43,600 nucleotides of DNA, taken from assembly GCA_964541225.1 (NCBI GenBank), contig CAZIPN010000018.1:1-43600 (forward strand). The letters are read 5' to 3'. Origin of the DNA: CAZIPN01 sp964541225. Its GTDB lineage: Bacteria; Actinomycetota; Coriobacteriia; Anaerosomatales; JAAXUF01. The notes beneath the pieces were generated by a model, which saw nothing but the letters and a program-made list of their open reading frames with translations, had not been told where the DNA came from and did not search any database. Shown in pieces: positions 31,956-41,848 of the stretch; within the stretch, counting starts at the first letter, position 1, and every line of letters starts with the position of its first letter. The position numbers and the translations under genes are program-made.

Positions 31956-32936
31956 TCACCTCGCCTCGGAGGAGCCGTAGCGAATTCGCGGATCGAGAAA
32001 CGCGTAGCTGACATCCACGACCAGGTTGATGGTCATGTACACGAACGTGACGATCACGGTCGAGCCGATGACGACCGGCCAGTCTCGCTTGCCGATAGCC
32101 AGGAAGATCGCGTAGCCAATACCTGGCCAGTTAAAGACCGTCTCGGTCAGAATCGCGCCAGCCATCATCGCGCCGAGGTCGAGCGCCATGAATGTGATCA
32201 CGGGTATGAGCGCGTTCTTCATCGCGTGGCGCCATAAGATCGCGCTCTCGGACAGACCCTTGGCCCTGGCCGTTCGGATGTAGTCGCTCTGACCGATCTC
32301 AAGCAGTTGACTGCGCTGAATCCGAGCAGCGTAGGCCGTTGACACGGAAGCAAGCGTGATGGCTGGCATGATGACGTACACCCAGCCCGGAAACGGCGAC
32401 CCGGGACCGCCCGCCCCGGAGATAGGAAGGTAGAACTGCCCGTGAGTCCAGTCCTTGAGCCAGATACCGAAGAAGAGCTGCAGGAACATGCCGAGCCAGA
32501 AGACCGGAAGCGACACGAGCAGCGAGGTCGACAGCGTGACGAGTACGTCCCAGAACGAGTGTTGTTTGACCGCCGAGATGACCCCGGCGAACACACCGAC
32601 GACGACCTCAATGACGATTGCCGCGAGGGCGAGTTCAACGGTATACGGGTACTTCTCGGCGAAAATGGCGCCTACCGGCCGACCAGTCGCGATGGAGGTG
32701 CCGAAATCGCCCCGAAAGATGGCGTGCAGGTAGTCCAGGTACTGCTGCCATATAGGCAAGTCCAGCCCGTACGCGTGCCGCATCTTGGCCACCACGAGCG
32801 GATCCGGTGAGTGCTGGCCCGACAGGAGCGCAACTGGGTCGCCGGGAATCACTCTGGTGAGGATGAACAGGAACAGGGTCACGCCCAAGAACACCGGGAT
32901 GAACTGCAGGATTCGCTTGGCGGTGTACCGCAGCAT
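31956..32936 (-). CDS. oppB: Oligopeptide ABC transporter permease OppB
   Basis: A 326-residue permease with the typical N-terminus TAKRILQFIPVFLGVTLFLF, the family stretch DPLVVAKMRHAYGLDLPIWQQ (shown in part), six helices and the coupling loop RTARAKGLSESAILWRHAMKN. The C-terminus has FNWPGIGYAIFLAIGKRDWP, the usual signature of this permease. GAGGGTGG precedes the ATG. It is separated from oppA by 90 bases that hold a strong hairpin, so oppA may be expressed at a higher level than the downstream genes, as is usual for binding proteins. Confidence 0.95.
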   Translation of the reverse strand: MLRYTAKRILQFIPVFLGVTLFLFILTRVIPGDPVALLSGQHSPDPLVVAKMRHAYGLDLPIWQQYLDYLHAIFRGDFGTSIATGRPVGAIFAEKYPYTVELALAAIVIEVVVGVFAGVISAVKQHSFWDVLVTLSTSLLVSLPVFWLGMFLQLFFGIWLKDWTHGQFYLPISGAGGPGSPFPGWVYVIMPAITLASVSTAYAARIQRSQLLEIGQSDYIRTARAKGLSESAILWRHAMKNALIPVITFMALDLGAMMAGAILTETVFNWPGIGYAIFLAIGKRDWPVVIGSTVIVTFVYMTINLVVDVSYAFLDPRIRYGSSEAR

Positions 32937-32967
32937 CGTCCACCCTCACCGCTGACCATATACGCGA

Positions 32968-32997
32968 GAGGCGGCGGGATCGTGACCCCGCCACCTC
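32968..32997 (-). other. Hairpin between oppA and oppB
   Basis: Arms of 11 bases (GAGGTGGCGGG with CCCGCCGCCTC on the minus strand, one G-T pair) close an 8-base loop. No T-run follows. This suits partial termination or protection of the oppA message end, giving more binding protein than permease. Confidence 0.6.
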
Positions 32998-33026
32998 CTA
33001 TCATCCATTGAGATGACTCGCCGCAG

Positions 33027-34718
33027 TCACTTGGAAGCGGCTCCGCCGGTGACCCACACCTTCTCGAAATGCGCGATGCACATGTTGTCGTAGTCCAAAT
33101 CGTGTACGCGCTTCGACGCAACCTGCCTATGTGCGTCGTAGACGATCGGGACAACGGGCGCCACATTGCCGACCTCAGACTGCATCTTCGCGTACATGTC
33201 CGCTCGAGCAGCGTCATTGGTCGTCTGACGCGCCAGTTTGATCGCGGCGTCGAGCGTTGGACTGAAGAAATGCGAGTGATTGTCGGGCGACTTGCTGTTG
33301 AAGATCGGGTTCATGAAGTTATCAGCAATGGGATAGTCAGCCGTCCAACCGTCACGAGCCATGTCGAAGTTCGTGCCACTGAGGGCCGAAGCGTATTGAG
33401 CGGACTCATAGGTTTCTGTGGTCGTCTTGATGCCGATTGCCTTCAGGTCCGACTGAATGTACTGGACCTCTTTCTCGTGACCGGCGCCCGAGTTGAAAAT
33501 GATCTTGAGCGACGGCAGTCCCTTGCCTCCCGGATACCCGGCGTCAGAGAGCAACTTCTTCGCAGCGGCGACATCGTAGTGTGAGTACGCGAACTGGTTG
33601 TCCGAATAGCCCGGGATTCCAGGAGGCATGAAGCTCGTGGCCACCTTGCACGTGCCCTCGTGCACGCCCTTGTTGATCGCATCGCGGTTGATCGCAAGAG
33701 AAATGGCCCGCCGGAGCTTGACGTTGTTCAGCGGCGCCTTCTTCAGATCGAGAGAGAAGAACTCGATCGACGCTTCCGGGCCAAGCAAGACGTCCTTGCC
33801 AGGCTCGGCGGTGTAGCCGTCTGACGAGACGCCATACGCCTTCTTGGCTGCCGTGATCTGACCATCGGGGATCTCCGCGAAGTCGAGCGAGCCCGCCTGA
33901 AACTCACGATACGCAGTGGACTCGTCTTTAAAGATCTTGAAATCGACGCCGTCGAGGAAGGCCTTCGTGCCGTAGTAGTCGTCGTTGCGCACAATGTTGA
34001 TGTACTGATCGTGCTTCCAGGGCGCGGACATCTTGAAGGGCCCGTTTCCGACGGGCATGTCGGCGAAAGGTACCTTCGCGTTCTTGTAGGGCACGCCGCC
34101 CTCGACGAGTTTCTTGGGTACCGGAGCCAATCCCGGATGTGCGCACACGTACGCCCACTGCGCGAAGGGGTAACCCAGCGTGACCTGCAGCGTCAGCTTG
34201 TCGACGGCCTTGAGGCCCGACATCGGAACGCCCTTCGCCTGCGCGTCGGCGAATCCCTGCACGCGAGCCAAGTGATAGGCGATTTGCGATTGGTTCGTGG
34301 TCTCCTTCGAAGCGCTTCCCGCAATGCGGTTCCATGCGTAGACGAAGTCAGCGGCTGTCACTGACTCACCGTCCGCGAATTTCGCTCCTGGATGCAGCTT
34401 GAACGTCCACACCGTTGCGCTCGCATTGGACGACCAGCTGTCGGCCGCCGCCGGAACGAGCTTTCCGGTCTTGGCATCAATGGCCGTCAGACTGTCAAAG
34501 AGCGCCTGGCCCACCTGTATGCCCTCAGATTCGTACGCATTGTACGGATCGATGGCCGCTGGCTCTTGGATGTAGTAGCTGAGCGTGCCGCCTTTCTGCG
34601 GCTTCGGCGAACCGTTGTCCGACGAAGACGTCGACGGTGTGCAACCCGCCGCAGCAAGCAGCACAATCAACAACACACCCAACAGTACCGGGACCGCTCT
34701 CTTGACATGCCAATGCAC
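33027..34718 (-). CDS. oppA: Peptide-binding lipoprotein OppA
   Basis: GTG 34718, with GGGAGG seven bases upstream, starts a 563-residue SBP_bac_5-type lipoprotein. The lipoprotein signal is a hydrophobic run VPVLLGVLLIVLL followed by the lipobox LAAAGC; the acylated Cys is followed by a Ser/Pro/Gly-rich linker (TPSTSSSDNGSPKP). The mature lobe opens with GGTLSYYIQEPAAIDPYNA, and further marks include WTFKLHPGAKFADGESVTAADFVYAW (shown in part) and a central VKLRRAISLAINRDAI, standard for the family. It captures peptides outside the membrane and hands them to OppBC. As first gene of oppABCDF it likely carries the operon promoter; I found no convincing -35/-10 pair in the 200 bases upstream. 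Confidence 0.94.
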   Translation of the reverse strand: MHWHVKRAVPVLLGVLLIVLLAAAGCTPSTSSSDNGSPKPQKGGTLSYYIQEPAAIDPYNAYESEGIQVGQALFDSLTAIDAKTGKLVPAAADSWSSNASATVWTFKLHPGAKFADGESVTAADFVYAWNRIAGSASKETTNQSQIAYHLARVQGFADAQAKGVPMSGLKAVDKLTLQVTLGYPFAQWAYVCAHPGLAPVPKKLVEGGVPYKNAKVPFADMPVGNGPFKMSAPWKHDQYINIVRNDDYYGTKAFLDGVDFKIFKDESTAYREFQAGSLDFAEIPDGQITAAKKAYGVSSDGYTAEPGKDVLLGPEASIEFFSLDLKKAPLNNVKLRRAISLAINRDAINKGVHEGTCKVATSFMPPGIPGYSDNQFAYSHYDVAAAKKLLSDAGYPGGKGLPSLKIIFNSGAGHEKEVQYIQSDLKAIGIKTTTETYESAQYASALSGTNFDMARDGWTADYPIADNFMNPIFNSKSPDNHSHFFSPTLDAAIKLARQTTNDAARADMYAKMQSEVGNVAPVVPIVYDAHRQVASKRVHDLDYDNMCIAHFEKVWVTGGAASK

Positions 34719-34915
34719 CGTCGTGCCTCCCATCGCTCAAGCCAGATCATTTGGGCCCACCGCTGTTTCCGTACGCGCGCACCGAGCGAATAGTACCGCC
34801 AGCACGCACGTTTCGCGTGCACACGGGCCGCAAGGCACTTGTGAGAGTGTCGCGCAGCATCAACTCACTGGCAAGCGCAACCAGTAGGACGCCGCGACAG
34901 AAGACGAAGCTGTGG

Positions 34916-35158
34916 CTACTTGGGATAGACGATCATCAGCAAGAGCAGGCTCAAGCCGAACGCGATCCCGAAAACGATGGTGATGCGATCGAGGTTCTTC
35001 TCGATGACGCTTGTACCGGTCGACGACGGAGTCATCGTGCCGCTGAGCATGTCGCTCAGACCCCCGCCTTTGCCCGAGTGGAGAAGCACAAAGATGATCA
35101 GGCCAACCGAGGACACTGCCCAAACGGCCAGACCTATTACGAGCAACACGTTGTTCAC
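34916..35158 (-). CDS. secG: Preprotein translocase subunit SecG
   Basis: GTG 35158, with AAGGAG six bases upstream, starts an 80-residue protein with two membrane helices: VLLVIGLAVWAVSSVGLIIF and ITIVFGIAFGLSLLLLMIVY. Between them is the SecG hallmark LLHSGKGGGLSDMLSG with the Gly-rich loop. It is the accessory subunit of the SecYEG channel that speeds protein export. The longer open frame would overlap the pgm gene and has no support. It lies 62 bases after pgm, as in many bacteria where secG ends the glycolytic operon. Confidence 0.93.
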   Translation of the reverse strand: MNNVLLVIGLAVWAVSSVGLIIFVLLHSGKGGGLSDMLSGTMTPSSTGTSVIEKNLDRITIVFGIAFGLSLLLLMIVYPK

Positions 35159-35220
35159 CGAGAACTCCTTCGCGCCATCACAGAAGCGGCCGACGATCAG
35201 ATCATCGCGGGCACGGTGCA

Positions 35221-36741
35221 TCAGTATACCAGCAGAGAACGCCCCGTCCACTCGGCGGGCTGCTCAATGCCGATCAAGGCCAGAAGCGTTGGGGCGACGT
35301 CAGCCAACTTGCCACCTGTGGCCAGGGACAACACTGCATCCGCCACCACAACCAGCGGCACAGGGTCAAGCGTGTGCGCCGTGAAAGGCGTCTGCCCGTC
35401 GGCATCGACCATCTTCTCGGCATTGCCGTGGTCAGCGGTAATGACAGCAACCCCTCCCCGACTTCGGATCGCCGAGACGACCGCGCCGACGCCGGCGTCG
35501 ACAGCCTCGACCGCCCTAACCGCCGCGTCGAACACCCCGGTATGCCCGACCATGTCGCAATTCGCGTAGTTGACGATGTAGACATCGGCACTGTCAGCCT
35601 CGATCGCCGAGACGAGCCGAGCCGTAACCTCCGGGGCACTCATCTCTGGCTGCAGATCGTATGTAGCGACTTTGGGACTTGGAACCAAGACCCTCGTCTC
35701 GCCCCTCTTCGGAATCTCGACACCGCCGTTGAAGAAGAACGTGACATGCGCGTACTTCTCGGTCTCGGCGATATGGAGTTGGGTGAGGCCGTGCTCGGCA
35801 AGAACGTCGCCGAGGACGTGCGACGGCAGCTCTTTGGGAAACGCGACTGGCGCCGGGATCGTGGGGTCGTACTCGGTGAGGCATACGAAGCGTAGCTCGG
35901 GAGAGACCGGCCGCTCGAACGGCTCGAACGCCGGATCCACGAACGCTCGCGTGAGCTCGCGCGCACGATCCGGCCGAAAGTTGAAGAAGATGAGCGCGTC
36001 GCCGTCATGAACCGGCGCCGAGGCACAAACGGCGGGGACGACAAACTCGTCGGTGACCCCCGCCTCGTAGCTCGCGCGCACGGCCTCTGGAGCCGAGACG
36101 GCCGGCACGCCCTCACCCAGGGCGATTGCCGCATACGCCTTCTCGACGCGATCCCAACGGTTGTCACGATCCATCGCGTAGTAGCGCCCCATGACCGTCG
36201 CGATCTGCCCAACGCCGAGTTGGGCCAAGAACACCTCGGCGTCTTCGACGAACCCGAGGCCGCTTTCTGGCGGGACATCGCGGCCATCGAGAAACGCGTG
36301 CACGAAGACGCGCTCGGCACCGCGCGCCTTCGCCATCTCGAGCAGCGCATAGAGGTGGTCGCGGTGACTGTGCACGCCGCCATCGGACAGCAGCCCCATG
36401 AAGTGCACCGCGCGACCGGCGGTGACAGCGCCGTCGATGGCCTCGGCAAGCACGGGGTTCTCGGCAAGGGAGCCATCGGAAATCGCGAGGTTGATGCGCG
36501 TGAGCTCCTGGTAGACGACTCGCCCCGCGCCAATGTTGAGGTGGCCGACTTCCGAGTTGCCCATCTGCCCCTCGGGAAGCCCGACCGCCAGGCCTGATGC
36601 ATCGAGCTGCGTGTGCGGCCAGCTGCCGAGCAGCTCGTCGAGATGCGGCGTCTTCGCAGCGGCGATCGCATTGCCGGTAGCGACTTCGGTCTCACCGAAG
36701 CCGTCCATGATCACGAGCACAGCCGGCAGATTGCGAGTCAC
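35221..36741 (-). CDS. gpmI: 2,3-bisphosphoglycerate-independent phosphoglycerate mutase
   Basis: A 506-residue iPGM that interconverts 3- and 2-phosphoglycerate using two Mn ions. Motifs: N-terminal LVIMDGFGE (metal Asp), GQMGNSEVGHLNIGAGR with the phosphorylated Ser, LLSDGGVHSHRDHL, HAFLDGRDVPP, MGRYYAMDRDNRWDR, FFNFRPDRARE, and ITADHGNAEKM (metal Asp/His). The length is standard. The GTG start directly follows the tpiA stop (TAGGTG), so it is translated with tpiA. It belongs to the gap-pgk-tpiA-gpmI glycolytic unit; enolase is not in the window. Confidence 0.96.
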   Translation of the reverse strand: MTRNLPAVLVIMDGFGETEVATGNAIAAAKTPHLDELLGSWPHTQLDASGLAVGLPEGQMGNSEVGHLNIGAGRVVYQELTRINLAISDGSLAENPVLAEAIDGAVTAGRAVHFMGLLSDGGVHSHRDHLYALLEMAKARGAERVFVHAFLDGRDVPPESGLGFVEDAEVFLAQLGVGQIATVMGRYYAMDRDNRWDRVEKAYAAIALGEGVPAVSAPEAVRASYEAGVTDEFVVPAVCASAPVHDGDALIFFNFRPDRARELTRAFVDPAFEPFERPVSPELRFVCLTEYDPTIPAPVAFPKELPSHVLGDVLAEHGLTQLHIAETEKYAHVTFFFNGGVEIPKRGETRVLVPSPKVATYDLQPEMSAPEVTARLVSAIEADSADVYIVNYANCDMVGHTGVFDAAVRAVEAVDAGVGAVVSAIRSRGGVAVITADHGNAEKMVDADGQTPFTAHTLDPVPLVVVADAVLSLATGGKLADVAPTLLALIGIEQPAEWTGRSLLVY

Positions 36742-37527
36742 CTACGCGTAGTCCTTCGCCGTCTTGATCATCGAGTAGAAGGAGTCGGCGACGAGCGAAG
36801 CCCCGCCGACAAGCGCGCCGTCGATGTCGGGCTCGGCCAGGAAGAGCGCGATGTTCTCCGGCTTGGCGGATCCGCCGTAGAGCACTCGCAGCTCCTGCGC
36901 CGCCGCTGGCCCAAACATCGCACCGACGGTGGCGCGGATCGAGCGGCACACGTCGTTGGCAGCCTCAGGGGTTGGGGTGAGCCCCGTGCCGATCGCCCAA
37001 ATCGGCTCGTAGGCGATGACGAGCGCGGTCGCCTGATCGGCGGTCAAGCCTTCGAGTCCGGCACGAATCTGGTTGCGCACGAACGACTCAGTCTCTCCAG
37101 CCTCGCGAGTCTCTCGAGTCTCGCCACAGCACATGATCGGTGTCATCTTCGCCTCGAACAGCGCCTTGACCTTGCGATTCACGCCCTCGTCGGTCTCGCC
37201 AAAATGCTCGCGGCGCTCTGAGTGGCCGACGATACAGTGCGAGCATCCGATGTCGGCGAGCATGGCGGCGGATATCTCCCCGGTAAACGCACCCTCTGTC
37301 TCCCAGTAGACGTCCTGAGCACCCAGCTTGAGCCGCGAATTGTCGAATTCGATGACGTTGTCGACCTGCTTGAGCACGACGAACGTGGGGCAGACGATCG
37401 CCTCAACCGCATCGGTGACAGACGCGTCATCGCCGAGAAGATCGACGATCCCTTGCGCGAGGTCCACGGCGGGTACCTGCGTCTTGTACATCTTCCAGTT
37501 GCCCGCGATTATCGGCGTGCGTCCCAT
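36742..37527 (-). CDS. tpiA: Triosephosphate isomerase
   Basis: A 261-residue TIM barrel that interconverts dihydroxyacetone phosphate and glyceraldehyde 3-phosphate. Seen: IIAGNWKMYK (Asn/Lys of the active site), HCIVGHSERREHF (electrophilic His), VIAYEPIWAIGTGLTPT (catalytic Glu and flexible loop) and VLYGGSAKPENIALF (phosphate-binding). The usual SVxAQN segment reads LKLGAQDVYWE, a common variant. It lies 51 bases after pgk and abuts gpmI. Glycolytic and gluconeogenic use are both possible. Confidence 0.97.
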   Translation of the reverse strand: MGRTPIIAGNWKMYKTQVPAVDLAQGIVDLLGDDASVTDAVEAIVCPTFVVLKQVDNVIEFDNSRLKLGAQDVYWETEGAFTGEISAAMLADIGCSHCIVGHSERREHFGETDEGVNRKVKALFEAKMTPIMCCGETRETREAGETESFVRNQIRAGLEGLTADQATALVIAYEPIWAIGTGLTPTPEAANDVCRSIRATVGAMFGPAAAQELRVLYGGSAKPENIALFLAEPDIDGALVGGASLVADSFYSMIKTAKDYA

Positions 37528-37578
37528 TGCCTCTCCTCTCCCGCCACCCTGCGCGGCGGATCACCTGTTGCAGCGCGG

Positions 37579-38766
37579 CTACTTGTCGAGCAAGGCCTCA
37601 ACACCCGGCAGCGGTGCACCCTCAAGCAGCTTCATGCTCGCACCACCTCCGGTCGAAACGAACGTGACCCGCTCTTCAAGACCGAACTTCTTGAGCGCGG
37701 CCACCGAATCGCCGCCGCCGACGATCGAAACCGCACGGTTGTTGCGCGCGACCGCAAGCGCGACTTCCTTGGTTCCGGTCTCAAACGGAGTCATCTCGAA
37801 CACACCCATAGGGCCATTCCAGAAGATGGTCTTGGCCGATGAGATCGCGCCCTTGAAGAGCTCCGTCGATGCGGGTCCGATGTCCAAACCCATCATGTCG
37901 TCCGGAATCTCCTCGCGCCCGGCGATGCGCGTATCGGCGTCCTCGGCGAATGTGTCGGCAAGAACGAAGTCGACCGGCAAGAGCAGATCAACGCCACGCT
38001 CCTCCGCCTTGGCGAGCATCTTCTTGGCAGGCTCCACCCACTCGGGCTCGACGATTGACTTGCCGATGCCCAGCCCCTTGGCCACCAGAAATGTGAACGC
38101 CATGCCTCCGCCGATGATCAGCTCGTCGACAACGTCGATGAGATTGTCGATGACGCCGAACTTGTCCGAGACTTTGCTGCCGCCGAGGATGGCCACGAAC
38201 GGGTGCTCGGGGCTCGTGAGCATGCCGTTGAGCGTTTTCATCTCGCGTGCGAGGAGCAGACCGGCGTAGGCCGGCAGGAACTGGGCGACGCCAGCCGTCG
38301 ATGCATGCGCGCGGTGCGCCGAGCCAAACGCGTCGTTGACGTAGATGTCAGCGAGGGACGCGAGCGCCTTGGCGAACTCGGGATCGTTGGTCTTCTCGCC
38401 CGGGGCGAACCGCACGTTTTCCAGCATGAGGATCTCGCCATCGACCATGCGATCGACAGCCTCGCGAGCGTCTTGCCCGACGATGTCGTCGACGAAGACC
38501 ACGTTGCGGCCGATCAGGCGCTGCAGCACGCGGCGGACTGGCCTCAGCGAGTACTTGGGGTCGGGCTCGCCCTTCGGTCGGCCGAGATGCGAGCACAAGA
38601 TCACCCGAGCATGATGGTCAACGAGATGGCGGATTGTCGGCAGGGCTGCGCGCACGCGAGAGTCGTCAGTGACCGCGCCCTCGGCGATCGGCACATTGAA
38701 GTCCACGCGCACGAGAACGCGCTTGCCCCTGACGTTGACGTCTTTGATCGTCTTCTTCGAAAACAT
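37579..38766 (-). CDS. pgk: Phosphoglycerate kinase
   Basis: A 395-residue two-domain kinase that transfers phosphate from 1,3-bisphosphoglycerate to ADP. The N-domain begins with RVLVRVDFNVPI and has LCSHLGRPKGEP (substrate site) and LMLENVRFAPGE. The C-domain has FVAILGGSKVSDKFGVI, IFWNGPMGVFE and VGGGDSVAALKKFG (nucleotide site). The length matches the family. It follows gap after 77 bases that hold a hairpin and precedes tpiA. Confidence 0.97.
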   Translation of the reverse strand: MFSKKTIKDVNVRGKRVLVRVDFNVPIAEGAVTDDSRVRAALPTIRHLVDHHARVILCSHLGRPKGEPDPKYSLRPVRRVLQRLIGRNVVFVDDIVGQDAREAVDRMVDGEILMLENVRFAPGEKTNDPEFAKALASLADIYVNDAFGSAHRAHASTAGVAQFLPAYAGLLLAREMKTLNGMLTSPEHPFVAILGGSKVSDKFGVIDNLIDVVDELIIGGGMAFTFLVAKGLGIGKSIVEPEWVEPAKKMLAKAEERGVDLLLPVDFVLADTFAEDADTRIAGREEIPDDMMGLDIGPASTELFKGAISSAKTIFWNGPMGVFEMTPFETGTKEVALAVARNNRAVSIVGGGDSVAALKKFGLEERVTFVSTGGGASMKLLEGAPLPGVEALLDK

Positions 38767-38788
38767 TCGCGCCTCCGGCGTTCAAACC

Positions 38789-38821
38789 GAGCGGGGCCCC
38801 GACGTATCCGGAACCCCGCTC
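38789..38821 (-). other. Hairpin between gap and pgk
   Basis: GAGCGGGG and CCCCGCTC form an 8-base stem around a 17-base loop, 23 bases after the gap stop. There is no T-run, so message processing or stabilisation, or partial termination, is more likely than full termination. Confidence 0.5.
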
Positions 38822-38843
38822 CTGGTATCTGGCAGGCTGAGAA

Positions 38844-39851
<1,008 letters not shown>

Positions 39852-39871
39852 ACTCATCCCTCCTCGGACGG

Positions 39872-39893
39872 GCGGCCGCATTGGTGCGGCCGC
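39872..39893 (-). other. Perfect hairpin just upstream of gap
   Basis: GCGGCCGCA and TGCGGCCGC pair perfectly (9 bases) around a 4-base loop, about 10 bases before the gap ribosome binding site and 42 bases after the whiA stop. No T-run follows. It may protect or mark the 5' end of a processed gap message. Confidence 0.6.
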
Positions 39894-39935
39894 ACACTAC
39901 AGATGCCCATATGCCGGGTGCACTGAAGCAGCAGG

Positions 39936-40883
39936 CTACTCATCAGCCGACAGTCCTGCCAGCGCCTCTGCCGCCATCTCCTCGATGCGGCGGACCCTAT
40001 GATACACAGCCGACTTGGTTAGTGGCGGATCGGCTAGCTCTCCAAGTTCGCGCAGCGAGACCTCAGGATTGGCGAGCCGCAATTCGGCGAGTTCACGCAA
40101 GGCCGGAGGAAGGTTGTCCAACCCCCGCATTCTGGCGAGCGCATCGATCGCCTCGATCTGGGTCATGGCCGCCTCTGCGGTCTTCTGCTGGTTCGCAATC
40201 TCGGCGTTGACCAGCCGATTTACGTCGTTGCGCATGGACTTCACGATACGCACGTCCTCGGTGCGAAGCAGCGCGCGGTGCGCTCCAACCAGCGCGAGAA
40301 ACGTGAGAATTGGCTCGGCGCCCTTGAGGTAGACCGCGAAGGTTCCTCGGCGTTGTGCGACGCGTGCCGGGATCTCGAAGCGAGTCATCAGCGCCACAAG
40401 GTCCTCGGCGAGCTGCTCGGTTTCGGCAGTCAGCTCGAAATGGAAGTCGCCGTGCGGATCGGCCACGAATCCCCCGCCGAGAAAGGCGCCTCGCAGGTAG
40501 CTCACCGCGCAGCAATCGCGCCGCACGAGCGTCGGCTCGATGCCGAGCGAAAAACCGTCGTCGCCGAGAATACCGAGCTCCCCGAGCGCGTCGCCCAGCT
40601 TGGATTGCGTTGGGATCGTGATGAGGTAGTTGTTGGTCTTGTGCAGCACGCTGCGCCGGACCGTGAGCTCGGTCTTGAGTCCGTACACGCCGTGAAGCAG
40701 CTTAATGACCGCGCGCGCCACCGGAGCGGTTTCGGTCGCGACTTCAAGCCGGTAGCGCTTCGGGCCGGTGATGTGCAGCGTCCCCTCGATTCGGACAAGC
40801 GCGGCCAGCTCGGCCTTGAGGCAGCACTGCCTCTTCGGCTCGATGCGTGAAAGCTCGTCTTTCACCTCGGCGGTGAAGGACAT
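39936..40883 (-). CDS. whiA: WhiA-type DNA-binding protein
   Basis: A 315-residue protein of the WhiA family, with an N-terminal LAGLIDADG-homing-endonuclease-like fold that has lost nuclease activity and a C-terminal helix-turn-helix. Seen: MSFTAEVKDELSRIEP and CCLKAELAALVRIEGTLHI at the start, a central YLRGAFLGGGFVADPHGDFH, and SLRELGELADPPLTKSAVYHRV at the end (last two shown in part). It controls division or differentiation genes in Gram-positive bacteria. It begins 2 bases after the yvcK stop, in the conserved rapZ-yvcK-whiA order. Length is normal. Confidence 0.96.
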   Translation of the reverse strand: MSFTAEVKDELSRIEPKRQCCLKAELAALVRIEGTLHITGPKRYRLEVATETAPVARAVIKLLHGVYGLKTELTVRRSVLHKTNNYLITIPTQSKLGDALGELGILGDDGFSLGIEPTLVRRDCCAVSYLRGAFLGGGFVADPHGDFHFELTAETEQLAEDLVALMTRFEIPARVAQRRGTFAVYLKGAEPILTFLALVGAHRALLRTEDVRIVKSMRNDVNRLVNAEIANQQKTAEAAMTQIEAIDALARMRGLDNLPPALRELAELRLANPEVSLRELGELADPPLTKSAVYHRVRRIEEMAAEALAGLSADE

Positions 40884-40885
40884 CT

Positions 40886-41848
40886 CTAGGAAACCACCCC
40901 TTCGAGCACGCGGAGAAGCGCCGCGCGCGAATGCCGGACAGGGTCGTTTGGGTCGGCGAGATCCGCCTGCACGACTTCGATGCCGAGCGCCTCGATGCGC
41001 GAACGAACGGCCTCGTCGGCCACTACGACCTCGACCGCGTCATTCTCGCACACGTCAGCTGCCGAGACAGACGGGGTGTGAACGAGCACCACGTCGATGG
41101 CTTCGCTTGCGCCGTGCTCGGCGAGGGCCGCGACATGGTCGGCGGCGTCCAATCCGAACGTTTCGCCACGCATGTTGGCGACGTTGCAGACGTAGATGCG
41201 CGTCGCGCTCGACGCACGGACGGTGTCGGCGACATCGGCAACAAGGAAGTTGGGGATGAGGCTCGTGTACAGGGAGCCCGGCCCGATGACGATGACGTCG
41301 GCCTCGCGGATAGCCTCGATCGCGGGGAGATACGCCGGCGGCAGCGGCGGATCGAGCCGCACGCGCGCGAGTGGGTGCGGGGCGGCTGCGAGCGTCGCCT
41401 GCCCGCGATGAGCACCACCCTCCCGATCGATGCCGTGCAGGTAGACGTCGGCAAGCGTGGAGGGCAGCACCTGCCCGCGAACGTGCAAGAACTCCGAGGC
41501 CCACTCGATCGCCTCGGGAAACGATCCGGCAAGATCCGCGACAGCCGCCAGCATCAGGTTGCCCAGCGCGTGGCCGACGTGTCCGTTGCCACCGTCCGGG
41601 AAGCGATACTGGAAGAGGCTTGCCGACAAGCCATGCTCGTCCGCGGCCATTGCGACCAGACAGTTGCGAACATCGCCAGGCGGAAGCATGCCGAGTTCTC
41701 GGCGAAGAAGCCCCGACGAGCCGCCATCGTCGGCCATGGTCACAACTGCCGAGGTCTCGAAGCGCATGTCGAGCAGGCAGTGGATGACTGCAGGCAGGCC
41801 AGTGCCCCCGCCGATCGCGACGGCCCGGCGACCCTCGCCGACGTTCAT
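40886..41848 (-). CDS. yvcK: YvcK/CofD-family gluconeogenesis factor
   Basis: A 320-residue CofD-like Rossmann protein. The N-terminal nucleotide loop is AIGGGTGLPAVI, followed by TMADDGGSSGLLRRELGMLP and GDVRNCLVAMA, the family's conserved core, then VGHALGNLMLAAV and IGPGSLYTSLIPNFLV. In Bacillus and Mycobacterium YvcK binds UDP-GlcNAc and supports cell-envelope synthesis under gluconeogenic growth. It overlaps the rapZ stop by four bases, and whiA follows it immediately. No catalytic function is established for the family. Confidence 0.95.
   Translation of the reverse strand: MNVGEGRRAVAIGGGTGLPAVIHCLLDMRFETSAVVTMADDGGSSGLLRRELGMLPPGDVRNCLVAMAADEHGLSASLFQYRFPDGGNGHVGHALGNLMLAAVADLAGSFPEAIEWASEFLHVRGQVLPSTLADVYLHGIDREGGAHRGQATLAAAPHPLARVRLDPPLPPAYLPAIEAIREADVIVIGPGSLYTSLIPNFLVADVADTVRASSATRIYVCNVANMRGETFGLDAADHVAALAEHGASEAIDVVLVHTPSVSAADVCENDAVEVVVADEAVRSRIEALGIEVVQADLADPNDPVRHSRAALLRVLEGVVS

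Noticed and set aside
34713..34728. GGCACG-N4-TGCA resembling a sigma-54 -24/-12 promoter at oppA
   Set aside because: The GG to GC spacing is one base short of the consensus, and the site overlaps the oppA ribosome binding site and GTG start.
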